This document shows, in pieces, positions 46,358 to 56,035 of a stretch of DNA of 64,000 nucleotides. Numbering within the stretch: the first letter of the stretch is position 1; each line of letters begins with the position of its first letter. The notes beneath the pieces are model-generated. The model did no database searches and was not told where the DNA came from. It saw only the letters and a program-made list of their open reading frames with translations. The stretch spans positions 562,620 to 626,619 of the forward strand of contig BCGQ01000007.1 in assembly GCA_001599355.1 (NCBI GenBank). The letters are read 5' to 3'. The DNA comes from Nakazawaea peltata. Its lineage: Eukaryota > Ascomycota > Pichiomycetes > Alaninales > Pachysolenaceae. A program made the translations under genes and the position numbers.

Positions 46358-48586
46358 CTATTTAACCTCCTCAATATCCAAATGCTCTTGAATAGTCCAT
46401 AATTCCTTGTATAATGATTCTTCTTTCTGCAATAACTCATAATGGCTTCCCTCCTCCATCACCTCACCCTTTCTCAACACAATAATCTTATCACTATCGG
46501 CAATGGTCCTCAATCTATGTGCAATACTTACATTTGTATTAAGACTCTCTTTAAAGATCTCTTTAACGGTTCTTAATAATGACTGTTCAGTATGGGTATC
46601 CAACAGAGAAGTCAGCTCATCGAAGAAAGTGATCGGCAGCTTCTTCAAAAGCAATCTAGCAATCGCCAACCTCTGCTTTTCACCCCCACTGATCATCATA
46701 CCACGTTCTCCCACAATGGTATCTACACCATCAGGTAAGTCATTAATCAACTTGTCCAATTGAACTTGCAGGATCAGCTCTTGTACCTCCTCATCACTGG
46801 CATCCAACCTACCATACCTCACATTCTCCTTGATAGTATCGTTGAACAAAGGTGTATCTTGAGGAACAATTCCAATAAGTCTTCTCAAACTTTCCAAATC
46901 GACAGTGGTGATATCTTGACCATCGACAAGGATACGTCCTTCGGATGGGTCATAGAATCTGAATAACAATCTCAAGACAGTACTCTTACCACTACCGGAA
47001 GGTCCAACAATAGCTACTTTTTGACCGGCCGGAATAGTGAAGGAACAATTTTTCAAAATTGGCCTGTCAGGATGATAACCAAAAGTGACATTTTCGAAAC
47101 GAATTTCACCTTTAGTCAATTGTAATGGAGGAGCATTAGGCAATGACTTGATTGTGACTTGGTTCTTCTGCAAATGGAACAAAGTCTCCATATCCAATAA
47201 CGACTGCTTCAATTCTCTGTACACACTTCCTAAGAAATTCAAAGGTACACTTAATTGGAACACCAATTGGTTAATCAAGACCAAGTCTCCTACAGTTAAA
47301 GAGCCAGAAGCGACACCTTGACACAGCATATACATCATACCAGTCAACAGAGAAGTGAAGATCAAATTCTGACCCGAATTCAAGAACAGTAATGACGTAG
47401 CCACCTTAATAGAGGCATCTTTATATTTACTTAAGGCATTATCATACTTCATCAGCTGATACAGTTCATTGTTGAAGTACTTGACACTCTCATAATTGAT
47501 CAACGAGTCCAACAGTACACTTGCCAGCTCATTGTCGGCCTTATTGGCCTGTCTTCTAAACCCAGTTCTCCAAGCTGTAGTACGGATAGTAAATATAGAG
47601 TACAGTAACATGGTGGAAAACGTCAACAGGGCAAATCCTGGACCATAATTATAAGTCAAGATACCACAAACTACACTGATCTCAAAAGTGATAGGTAAAA
47701 TATGGAATACCATAGCCGTCAACACATAAGAAATACCTTTTGTACCTCTATCTATGGCTCTTGTCAACCCACCGGTCTGTCTAGTAAGATGGAAATTCAA
47801 ATCCAAGTTCAATAAATGAACAAAGGTGTTATGAGCTACCTTCATAATAGCATTTTGCAGCACTCTGGCGAAGATGGCATTTCTCAATTCACCTAATAAG
47901 ACTGCACCGAAACGGGCTCCTCCATAGGCAAGGATGATACCTCCGATGACGGAGGTCATGACTCCCACTTGGGTGGCCCAGTCGATGTTCATAGAGTCTA
48001 TAATGGATTTGAAGAAGAAGGGAACCTGGACATTCAACAATTTGGACCCGATCAACATCAGTAATGCTATGACTACACGGACTTTGGCGCTAGTCTGACC
48101 TTTTGGCCAAAGGTAGGCCATGAGATCTTTGATGATTTTCCATTGGGAGACTACACCTGGTTCTTCTGTTCCAATTTGGGAGCCGTTAATTGGGTTAGAC
48201 TTTGCTTCTGCTGCTACAGTGCCTGGAGCGACAGTGCCCGGCACAGAGCCTGGAATGCCAGAGACTGGAGCGCCCAGTAGAGTGCCTGCCTCAGTGCCCG
48301 GGACAGACCCCAGCACATCCTCAACCTTCACATCCTTAACCTTCACATCCTTAGCCTTCACATCCTTAACATCCTCCAATAACCTTCTTCCCCCACTAAA
48401 ATAACGACTCCCATCCCAAGTCCTGGAAATCAACATCTCACTTTGCCTTGACGGAGATAAAACTGTGGCTCGAAGAGAAGAACCGGTAGTTAACCCACCA
48501 ATTCTTAACCCTTTTGAACCCAAACCAACGCTCCCATATCCAACTTGACTATAAAAACGTTTCAAGACATTAATCCGCATCATCAT
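46358..48586 (-). CDS. ATM1: Mitochondrial ABC half-transporter Atm1
   Basis: A 742-residue half-transporter (S. cerevisiae 690) of the inner membrane that exports a glutathione-sulfur or Fe-S precursor for cytosolic Fe-S assembly. After a presequence and a lineage-specific repetitive linker ([13 protein letters not shown] and PGT-rich units, about 70-130) come six membrane helices, with [14 protein letters not shown] in an intracellular loop. The nucleotide domain has Walker [10 protein letters not shown] and signature [13 protein letters not shown]. Under the standard code the next part would read [16 protein letters not shown]. The three odd leucines are CTG codons (46637-46639, 46613-46615, 46604-46606); as alanine they give KKAPITFFDEATSALD, the canonical form. 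So the protein is intact. Three ATGs in a row begin the gene. Confidence 0.96.
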   Translation of the reverse strand: MMMRINVLKRFYSQVGYGSVGLGSKGLRIGGLTTGSSLRATVLSPSRQSEMLISRTWDGSRYFSGGRRLLEDVKDVKAKDVKVKDVKVEDVLGSVPGTEAGTLLGAPVSGIPGSVPGTVAPGTVAAEAKSNPINGSQIGTEEPGVVSQWKIIKDLMAYLWPKGQTSAKVRVVIALLMLIGSKLLNVQVPFFFKSIIDSMNIDWATQVGVMTSVIGGIILAYGGARFGAVLLGELRNAIFARVLQNAIMKVAHNTFVHLLNLDLNFHLTRQTGGLTRAIDRGTKGISYVLTAMVFHILPITFEISVVCGILTYNYGPGFALLTFSTMLLYSIFTIRTTAWRTGFRRQANKADNELASVLLDSLINYESVKYFNNELYQLMKYDNALSKYKDASIKVATSLLFLNSGQNLIFTSLLTGMMYMLCQGVASGSLTVGDLVLINQLVFQLSVPLNFLGSVYRELKQSLLDMETLFHLQKNQVTIKSLPNAPPLQLTKGEIRFENVTFGYHPDRPILKNCSFTIPAGQKVAIVGPSGSGKSTVLRLLFRFYDPSEGRILVDGQDITTVDLESLRRLIGIVPQDTPLFNDTIKENVRYGRLDASDEEVQELILQVQLDKLINDLPDGVDTIVGERGMMISGGEKQRLAIARLLLKKLPITFFDELTSLLDTHTEQSLLRTVKEIFKESLNTNVSIAHRLRTIADSDKIIVLRKGEVMEEGSHYELLQKEESLYKELWTIQEHLDIEEVK

Positions 48587-49070
48587 GCTAACAAATGTCT
48601 TGTCAAAAATGCCTTAGTGCCACTGAGTAATTGAATCGGAGAGAGCTCGGTTTAAATTTTCACTGAAAATATGCGAATATGCGCGATATGAAAATATGTG
48701 GGAACGAGGGACGAGCATCGGAAGATTTGATTTCCTAAACAAGAGGGAGAGGGATTACCTGATTAGGCAATAAAGTTATCTATAAGATCTGACTATCTTA
48801 GTATTAGGTTTTAGGAGATATGGCTATAGGTATAGGGCGATAGCGAGTAAGTAGAGGTGAGTAGTTCAGTAGATCCGAATGCTCACAAGGCCCAAGAATA
48901 TCACGTAGTACTTAAATAGTGTCTAATATTTATGTATTTTAGTAGATTCTAAGTAATATTTAGGAGTATATAGGTAGTATCTACTGGGGCAGACATACTG
49001 ATGGTATGTGGTGAAAGTAGGTGGGCAGGTGGCGATGGTAGACGGTGATGGTAGGTGCCGTCGCTGCCTC
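48587..49070 (-). promoter_or_regulatory. ATM1 promoter / ARP8 3' region
   Basis: No gene is seen. Near ATM1 the sequence repeats ATATGCGAATATGCGCGATATG (48669-48690). Short palindromic CCTGATTAGG lies at 48763-48772. The rest is A/G-rich (TAGGTATAGGGCGATAGCG) without recognised sites. Confidence 0.45.
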
Positions 49071-51398
49071 TCAAAAGTTGAACATACTCTTATGTTGAAA
49101 ACACCTCAATCCCAACATATCATATTCCCTCCTATCAATCATCATCTCATTAACAACCTTGATACGTCCGAAAACAGATCCTCCCTTCCATGTCAAAATC
49201 TCAGGTTCAATCTCACGTGATGACGACAAAATCTCAACAGGTAAAATTGGCGAATCTTCAACTATTTTATTCACCTGTTTCATAACCTCTTTAGAAGGTA
49301 CATAAACACTATCATCATTCCCTTCTTTAGCCTTATTGAACTCCAGTTTCTCCAGCTCAACCAACTTGAAAACATCCTCCAAATTCGAACATGATAATAA
49401 TCTCGATCTCCAAATATTGATACGATCGTATAATATACTGTCAAATCCACTAATCTTGGAACTTCCACCTACAATCATGATATTCTCGTACATTTTCTTC
49501 ATCTTGGCCAGGTCATTGAATGAGCACAGCAGAATCGACTCGATCACCAGAACATCAAGAGGTGTATAATTTTCTACATCTTCTTCAGAGGTTCTCCAAC
49601 TAGGAGCAAGTCCTCCAGCATTCACCCCTTCCAACAATGAACTAATCAGTTTAATATCCTCTTTGAAAGTCACATAATCTCCCTTCGTACAATTCTCATT
49701 CAGTGTTGATCCCGGATCATCAAGATTTCCAGAGAAATAGTCGGTATGTTTAGCAAATAATGGTTGTTGAGGTTCAGGTAACTTCTTCAAGTTGCCCAAT
49801 TCAGACTTCTTCAACGTTTTGAATATCTCAGGATAGAATAATCCCATCGCACTTAACATGACTTCGTCAAATACTTTCATTTCATGTTTCTTAGTCAATT
49901 TCCCAGGTCTTCTTTCCATAAAATTGTATACCTGGATAGCGACATCGGCATCCTGGAAAGTCACATACTTTTCTTTCAATTCTGTGGCTAATTTCCAGTC
50001 ATAAATATCATTCAAATCGATCTCTTTATGAGGGAACTGATTCTGCAATAACATCGTCGTCAAACATCTAGTGATATCATCACCTCCATAGTTCAAACAA
50101 ATCTGAGAATTCTCACAAATCATACCTTCATCAACACAACTAATCTTTGTAGTTTCAGCTCCAATATCAATAACACAAGCGGCAGAAACTCCAGATCCAA
50201 ATGTAGCCAGAACGGCTTCTGGCATAATGGCAACTTTACCGAAATTCAAGCTATTTAAAAGCAATTTCATAAGCTCGTCAACGTATGTCTTGCTATATAA
50301 GTTTGGAATGAGTAAAATCGCTTTATAATTATTAATATTCTTCTTTGTGATTTGTAATTGGTCACTTAAAGCAGCCGAAATCACAATCTCCAGATCTCCC
50401 AATACTTCTTGAGTCGATTTATAACCTTCATCATCGAATCCTCCATTCTTGAAAGGTCTACGTAAGATCCAGTCATCATAGTTATCTAAGTTCAAAGCAT
50501 CTGGTCCTACTAAATATGGTTTCTCCAGAAGTACCTTGGACTTGACATACTCTTGCCCATGAATATCATTATGTTCTGGAATCTCTTCTGGAATCGATCT
50601 CTTATTGAAATTGAAACATTGTTCATTCGAATTAGGCAAGATTCTTCTTTTGTAGTATCTCATTCTTTCTTTAAAATTGGAAGCAATCGTCTTCTTATGG
50701 TTATTGAACTCTTCATCAGTGATATAAACAGCCTCTTCCAGCTCATCAACTTCTCTAACAGGAGATGGCCCAACTGGATTCTCCACCTCCAAATGAAGCT
50801 TACTCTTAGGATACAGAATAACATTAGGATAACTTTTAGGATAAACATCCGTGGCAAGACCAATTCTGATATTCTTAGAACCCGGATGTATCACGACAGT
50901 ATCGGAACCCACTTTAGTGAACTCTGGATCATCGTCTTCGTCATCGTCTTCGTCATCTTCGTCTCCATTACCATCGGCAGTAGTTGGCTGAGGGGTCCAA
51001 TCTGGCGTAGCCAAGTTACTAGCGCTCGTCAATTGCTGCAGACGCAACTGTTTAGCCCTCAACTTCTCCTCTTTCTCCAATTTCAACTGCAGATTCGTCT
51101 CTTTAATATCACGTAACATTAACATCTGGTCATCTTTCTTCAAGTAGTCGGTGAAGTAATTCTTTTGATTGATCACGGGGATCGGGACGATCGATGAAAG
51201 TCCAAGATCATTCAATTCATCTCTACGACGAATTCCCGTCTTCTGAAGTTGAGATTGCATCGTGGCCATTGCTTTTAAGCGCCCTTCTTTTCTCTTTTGC
51301 AATACTTCAGGAGTGACTTTGACACCTGGTTGGGCGCCGGATTTTCTTTTCTTTGGGATTGGTTCCGGAGTCATATCGGGAGTTGATTGGGAGGTCAT
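49071..51398 (-). CDS. ARP8: Actin-related protein Arp8 of the INO80 complex
   Basis: A 775-residue nuclear actin-related protein (S. cerevisiae Arp8 has 881). The N-terminus is charged (KKRKSG, QKRKEGRLKAM, acidic run DEDDEDDDEDDDPEF). The actin fold begins TVVIHPGSKNIRIGLATDVYPKSYPNVI. Later elements include CVIDIGAETTKISCVDEGM, the ICLNYGGDDITRCL phosphate loop region and IMIVGGSSKISGF. With Arp4 and actin it forms the Arp8 module that contacts linker DNA in INO80 nucleosome sliding. In S. cerevisiae ARP8 (YOR141C) is next to LSC1 (YOR142W); here ATM1 has come between them. Confidence 0.94.
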   Translation of the reverse strand: MTSQSTPDMTPEPIPKKRKSGAQPGVKVTPEVLQKRKEGRLKAMATMQSQLQKTGIRRRDELNDLGLSSIVPIPVINQKNYFTDYLKKDDQMLMLRDIKETNLQLKLEKEEKLRAKQLRLQQLTSASNLATPDWTPQPTTADGNGDEDDEDDDEDDDPEFTKVGSDTVVIHPGSKNIRIGLATDVYPKSYPNVILYPKSKLHLEVENPVGPSPVREVDELEEAVYITDEEFNNHKKTIASNFKERMRYYKRRILPNSNEQCFNFNKRSIPEEIPEHNDIHGQEYVKSKVLLEKPYLVGPDALNLDNYDDWILRRPFKNGGFDDEGYKSTQEVLGDLEIVISAALSDQLQITKKNINNYKAILLIPNLYSKTYVDELMKLLLNSLNFGKVAIMPEAVLATFGSGVSAACVIDIGAETTKISCVDEGMICENSQICLNYGGDDITRCLTTMLLQNQFPHKEIDLNDIYDWKLATELKEKYVTFQDADVAIQVYNFMERRPGKLTKKHEMKVFDEVMLSAMGLFYPEIFKTLKKSELGNLKKLPEPQQPLFAKHTDYFSGNLDDPGSTLNENCTKGDYVTFKEDIKLISSLLEGVNAGGLAPSWRTSEEDVENYTPLDVLVIESILLCSFNDLAKMKKMYENIMIVGGSSKISGFDSILYDRINIWRSRLLSCSNLEDVFKLVELEKLEFNKAKEGNDDSVYVPSKEVMKQVNKIVEDSPILPVEILSSSREIEPEILTWKGGSVFGRIKVVNEMMIDRREYDMLGLRCFQHKSMFNF

Positions 51399-51804
51399 GG
51401 TGCACCTGTTGGCAAGAGTTGACTTGGGTGGTTGACTTGGGCGGTTGACTTGGGTGGAGCTGGATGATTTCTGGGTGGTTTTGAGATCGGTTTAAAAGTT
51501 GATTTTCGTGTTATTGGGAGATTTGCACGACCTTAATAGAAATCGGGCAGTTATGCACGACGATTTCTGCATAATTTATTGAGCTCACTTACACGACCTA
51601 TTCCATAAATTTCCCACAATTAAGCGCCAATTAACTTCAAAGGACTTACGACTCACTCCATACAGTCAATACAAGTCATCTACCCGCTCATTCAACACAG
51701 TCAATACACCTTTAACTTCACTACTCAGTCATCAAATACAGCAAACACAGTCTCTACATCACTACGTCACTACCTCAATACTTCACTACAGTCACCATCC
51801 CATC
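51399..51804. promoter_or_regulatory. Divergent ARP8/SPT3 promoter with three RCACGACS motifs
   Basis: TGCACGACC (51524-51532), TGCACGACG (51554-51562) and TACACGACC (51590-51598) lie within 75 bp near the middle of the 406-bp region. The SPT3-proximal part is rich in CATCTAC, CAATACA and CACTAC phrases with no recognised site. Confidence 0.6.
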
Positions 51805-52770
51805 ATGTCAGACTCAAAACACAGATATAAAGCCGAGATCCAGCAAATGATGTTCGTCTCAGGTGAAACCGAAGACCCTCTTCCTGAGACCCTTCTGTTA
51901 ATAGAAGACATTGTAAGAGGTCAGGTAGTTGAAATCGTCTTAAAGAGTTCACAGACCCTGTTTTCACGTGGTTCCAAATCGATCCTGCCCGAAGACGTGA
52001 TCTTCTTAATTAGACACGATAAACTGAAAGTCAATAGACTTCGTACATATTTGAGTTGGAAAGATGTGAGGAAAAACGCTAAAGATCAAGAAGAAGGTAA
52101 TATTGGTACCGGGAATGATTTGATGGAAGACCCATCTAGCGGTATGGGATCCAATCTTGCTAGTCAAGATTCGAAAATGATGAAGAGTTTGAAGAAATCC
52201 ACCATCAAATTACCTTGGGAATTACAATTCATGTTCAATGAACAACCTGTCGAAAGTAACGATAATGATTCTCCATTGGATAGAGAGGAGAAGGAACTGA
52301 CTATTCAGTCATTGAAGAGATTAAAACTGAACGATGATCGTACTAAACATATGACCAAAGATGAATATGTGCATTGGTCCGAATGTAGACAACTGTCTTT
52401 CACGTTTAGAAAACTGAAAAGATTCAGAGAGTGGTGTGGATTATCTCATTTGACTGACCAACGTCCTCATGATGATGTCATTGATATTCTCGGGTTCCTC
52501 ACTTTCGAAATGGTTTGTAGTATCACTGAAGAACTGTTGAAAGTACGAGAATTGGAAGACGAACTTCTAAAAGACGACGAGAGGGTATTACAACAGAAAC
52601 GTAAGAGGGTAAAACAATACCTTTTCGACCCACCAGATGATTCTAAATACCCGTTGAAAGCCGAGCATATCTCCGACGCTTGGAGACGTTTACAAAGAGT
52701 CGAATTCAAGCATAAATGTATTTCTAACTTTAGAGGCGGAAGGTTCAAATCTAAGACAAACTTAATCTAA
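51805..52770 (+). CDS. SPT3: SAGA subunit Spt3
   Basis: A 321-residue protein (S. cerevisiae 337) with two histone folds that pair within the chain and help SAGA deliver TBP. The first (about 6-95) includes EIQQMMFVSGETEDPLPETLLLIEDIVRGQV and VNRLRTYLSWKDVR. The second (about 180-321) includes WSECRQ, PHDDVIDILGFLTFEMVCSITEE and the C-terminal FRGGRFKSKTNL. Four CTG codons (52024, 52393, 52414, 52534) occur where Spt3 or its relatives carry alanine, for example DK-ctg-KVNRLRTYL and CRQ-ctg-SFTFRK. The 3' end is only 16 bp from the convergent FAD2 stop. Confidence 0.96.
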   Translation: MSDSKHRYKAEIQQMMFVSGETEDPLPETLLLIEDIVRGQVVEIVLKSSQTLFSRGSKSILPEDVIFLIRHDKLKVNRLRTYLSWKDVRKNAKDQEEGNIGTGNDLMEDPSSGMGSNLASQDSKMMKSLKKSTIKLPWELQFMFNEQPVESNDNDSPLDREEKELTIQSLKRLKLNDDRTKHMTKDEYVHWSECRQLSFTFRKLKRFREWCGLSHLTDQRPHDDVIDILGFLTFEMVCSITEELLKVRELEDELLKDDERVLQQKRKRVKQYLFDPPDDSKYPLKAEHISDAWRRLQRVEFKHKCISNFRGGRFKSKTNLI

Positions 52771-52786
52771 ATATATATATAAATAA

Positions 52787-53962
52787 TTATTCTGGTTTAA
52801 CACCAATGTTATTGACATTTCTGAACATCAAAACTCCATTATCACCGTCGACAAATTGACATGATCTAGCTGTCTTCCAGAGACTGATCCACATATTCTC
52901 TCCGTTGTATCTATAATGTTCACCCATGACTTTCTTGATGGCTTCAGTAGCTTCTCTGGCGTTGTAGAATGGGATTCTAGAGACGTAATGGTGTAAGACG
53001 TGAGTCTCGATGATATCGTGGAAGATATGTTGGCCGATGAAACCAAAGTTTCTGTCGATGGTAGCGGCAGCTCCCTTGGCAAAAGTCCATTGATCGTTCT
53101 CGTAATGAGGCATAGTAGCATCGGTATGTTGTAAGAAAGTGACAAGGACCAACCAATTGTTAGTCCACATCCATGGCATTAACCATAAGACGGCCATGTT
53201 GAAGAATCCAAAGTTCTTGTACCAGAAATAAACGATAGTCAAAGTGGTGATCATACCAATATCACTCAATACAATGTACCAATAATCTTTCTTATCAAAG
53301 ATTGGAGAAGATGGGTTGAAATGAGATTTCAGAAGCTTGGAATAACCTGGGATGGCTTGACCAGTCAGGTTAGTCGACAAATACAAATGTAAACCTCCGA
53401 TCTGTTGGAAGACAAGGGCCAAAAAGGTGTAAATTGGGGTCTCTTCAGCCAACTCGGCGACACGTGTCTTACCCTTCAGTTCCAAGTACTCTTGCTTGGT
53501 GTAAGGGACGAAAACCATATCTCTAGTCAAATGACCAGTAGCCTTATGATGCTTAGAGTGGGAGAATTTCCATGAGAAGTATGGGACCAACAAATAAGAA
53601 TGTAAAACCCAACCGACAGTGTCATTGACCCAATTGTAGTCGCTGAAAGCAGAGTGACCACACTCGTGCAGTAAAATCCATAACCCGAAATGGAATAAAC
53701 CAATGGTGTAACTCAAAACACCCCAAGCGACAAATCTGACCAGCTCATAAGGAATCATTGGGATGACTCTATAACCGGCCATAGAGATCAATACGATACA
53801 CACAATATCACGAACAACGTAGCCCATCGACTGGACCAAACGACGTTCATAACAGTGTTTAGGGATGGCACTTAAGATGTCCTTGATGGTATAATCTGGG
53901 ACATTGAAAGTTCTGCCATAAGTGTCGATGGCGGTTTTAGTGGTTCTGACTTCGGTACTCAT
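52787..53962 (-). CDS. FAD2: Membrane fatty acid desaturase, Delta12 (or omega-3) type
   Basis: The ATG at 53962 gives 391 residues. The three histidine boxes of acyl-lipid desaturases are present: HECGH (99-103), HSKHH (135-139) and HVLHH near residue 325, with hydrophobic membrane pairs around 50-95 and 215-265. Delta12 desaturases convert oleate to linoleate in the ER. S. cerevisiae lacks this gene, so its presence fits a non-Saccharomyces yeast. Fungal Delta12 and omega-3 enzymes are close paralogues, and I cannot decide between them from sequence by eye; Delta12 is the commoner form. The frame extends upstream without ATG. A long 1017-bp divergent promoter separates it from the AKR gene. 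Confidence 0.85.
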   Translation of the reverse strand: MSTEVRTTKTAIDTYGRTFNVPDYTIKDILSAIPKHCYERRLVQSMGYVVRDIVCIVLISMAGYRVIPMIPYELVRFVAWGVLSYTIGLFHFGLWILLHECGHSAFSDYNWVNDTVGWVLHSYLLVPYFSWKFSHSKHHKATGHLTRDMVFVPYTKQEYLELKGKTRVAELAEETPIYTFLALVFQQIGGLHLYLSTNLTGQAIPGYSKLLKSHFNPSSPIFDKKDYWYIVLSDIGMITTLTIVYFWYKNFGFFNMAVLWLMPWMWTNNWLVLVTFLQHTDATMPHYENDQWTFAKGAAATIDRNFGFIGQHIFHDIIETHVLHHYVSRIPFYNAREATEAIKKVMGEHYRYNGENMWISLWKTARSCQFVDGDNGVLMFRNVNNIGVKPE

Positions 53963-54979
53963 CTTGTTGTCTTTCCACCGAATTACAATCAATCAGATTA
54001 TCTTTAAATACTTGGAAATGCGACAAAATCACTAAGAAATCCCAAAATGGAAATAGCCAAAGAAAAATTTTCCTTTGCAAAATTTTATTTAGGCGAGGGG
54101 GGTTAATTTTGGGGGTAGCGAAATACGAAGAAGCACGGCTGTGCAGGGTGGATAAAGCGAGAAAGAAGGGAAGGTGAGGTTAGTAAGGTTTAGGGGAAAG
54201 CACAAGTGGGGGAAGAGAAATCGAGGGAGTAGCTGGGTATAGAGCTGAAAGATGATAAAGATGACAAGGTAGAGAATTGTGGGGTTTGACTGCCTTCATG
54301 ATGCTGCCTCCTCCCTTTGCACATGCTTGATTCGCGATTTGAGATCCAAACGAGGTGCGCGCGAAGTATTAAGCCAAGTATTAAATAAATTAACTGAGTA
54401 AACTCTAAGTACTGAAAAAGTGACGGCTAAGTAGGGCCTAACTAAGGCCAAGACAAGGCAGGACAAGACAATAAGTATATTTTCTGGGGCATGCTTTGCT
54501 TACACAGTGTGTGTTACACAGTAAGTACATGGTGATCACTCAAATTGACTCGCATTGATAATACAATAAATTCCTTCCTATTATTATCCCCTATATTTCT
54601 TGCAGTAACATTTTCACTTACATTTTACCTTAAGAATAATTCTTAACCTATTTCATTTACAACTTACTGATAAATTTATAACTTCGGGATTTGAATCATC
54701 TCAACTCCCCTCTTCCTCTCTTATCTACTCCTAAGCTTATTATCTCCAATTATGGGGCTTAGCTATCCATACTATAAAATTTATTTGCGTTATTCGCGAT
54801 TCCCTAACAAAAATCTTCCTAACCAAACACCCTAAAACGGTAATATCCTATTTAGGTATTTAAAATTACCCCCAATTGATTAGGGGTTCGGAGTTAAAGC
54901 TCATACTGAAAGATATAAAAGGGATACCAAGTGACCATTTAGAGACGATCAGTACAACTAACTATCATTAATTCAGATC
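53963..54979. promoter_or_regulatory. Divergent FAD2/AKR intergenic region (1017 bp)
   Basis: The longest intergenic region in the window. Near FAD2 are an AAAAATTTT element (54064-54072) and TAGCGAAATACGAAG (54116-54130), 154-168 bp from the start codon. Near the AKR gene is a CArG-type CCTATTTAGG (54847-54856). The centre (54300-54560) has no frame, tRNA or snoRNA signature that I can support. Confidence 0.5.
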
Positions 54980-55954
54980 ATGAGTATCGTTCATATTAAG
55001 AATAAAATCGGTTTTGGTACTATGGGCCTTACTTGGGCCTACAAAATTCCATCAAGAGATCAGGCTTTAGAACTGATTAAAACTGCCATCGAGAGTGGAT
55101 GTGATCTTCTTGTTTCAGGTGAATTTTACGGTTACGATCCACTTGAAGCTAATTTGATCTTGTTGAGAGACTTCTTCAAAGACCATCCAGATTTAAGGGA
55201 AAAGGTTAAAATTTCTGTCAAGGGTGGTCTGAACCGCAAAACATTCACCCCAGATGGTTCAAGACAAGGTATCACTGAAAGTATCAACAATATCTTGAAG
55301 TATATTGACTTCATTGATCTCTTTGAATGTGCAAGAGTTGATACTTCGACTCCTATTGAAGAAACTGTCGGCTACATCAAAGAGTTCATTGATCTGGGAA
55401 AAGTAGGCGGCATCTCTTTATCTGAGGTGAATGCCACAACCATCAGAAAGGCAGCAAGTGTCTATCCTATTTCTGCCGTTGAAGTTGAATTCTCACTCTG
55501 GTCTCGTGATATCTTGACCAACGGAGTCTATGATACTTGTTTGGAGTTGGGAATCCCAATCTTGGCTTATTCTCCTTTGGGAAGAGGTTTCTTGACAGGT
55601 CAACTTCAGTCATTCGAAGATGCTCAAAATTTGAATGACGACAGAAAGATTCTTGACCGGTTCAATAACAAAGAGATCTTCGAACATAATTTAGCTCTTG
55701 TCAAGAAGGTAGAAGAGATTTCAGCCAGAAGAAATGTCAAACCTTCTCAATTTGCTTTAGCTTGGATTCTCCAATTTCAAGGTATTATTCCAATCCCTGG
55801 TTCTTCCAAGCCTGAACGTATCATCGAGAACTTACAAAGTGCCGAGATCCAATTCGATAAGAACGACTTCATCGAAATGAACAAGTTCTTGAAATCCTTT
55901 GAAACTAAAGGTTTGAGATACAATGCCCACATGGAGAAATTCTGTAATCTTTAA
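54980..55954 (+). CDS. Aldo-keto reductase, pyridoxal-reductase-like
   Basis: A 324-residue TIM-barrel oxidoreductase of the AKR superfamily. The N-terminus IGFGTMGLTW, the active-site tyrosine in SGEFYGYD (Y50) and the lysine in KISVKGG (K81) are visible, followed by late-barrel elements YSPLGRGFL and the NADPH-site IPIPGSSKPERIIENL. The EFYG form of the tyrosine motif and DPLEAN are typical of the fungal pyridoxal reductase group (S. pombe plr1, S. cerevisiae YPR127W), which reduce pyridoxal to pyridoxine with NADPH. I transfer that role tentatively. It is convergent with MDM32 over 81 bp. Confidence 0.83.
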   Translation: MSIVHIKNKIGFGTMGLTWAYKIPSRDQALELIKTAIESGCDLLVSGEFYGYDPLEANLILLRDFFKDHPDLREKVKISVKGGLNRKTFTPDGSRQGITESINNILKYIDFIDLFECARVDTSTPIEETVGYIKEFIDLGKVGGISLSEVNATTIRKAASVYPISAVEVEFSLWSRDILTNGVYDTCLELGIPILAYSPLGRGFLTGQLQSFEDAQNLNDDRKILDRFNNKEIFEHNLALVKKVEEISARRNVKPSQFALAWILQFQGIIPIPGSSKPERIIENLQSAEIQFDKNDFIEMNKFLKSFETKGLRYNAHMEKFCNL

Positions 55955-56035
55955 TATAACTGACTACTATCTACAATCAAACTTTATTCGACCCTAAAGC
56001 TCTACAGTTTAATAATCATAAACCTTAATATCCAT

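Noticed and set aside
46604-46639. Degenerate or inactive ATM1 nucleotide-binding domain (DELTSLLD)
   Set aside because: All the odd residues are CTG codons and become canonical when read as alanine.
52024-52536. CTG read as serine (CTG-Ser clade)
   Set aside because: The orthologous residues at the informative CTG columns are alanine, not serine.
54300-54560. A snoRNA or other ncRNA in the FAD2/AKR intergenic region
   Set aside because: Some RTGATGA-like and CTGA-like words occur, but no paired C/D boxes with terminal stem could be supported by eye.
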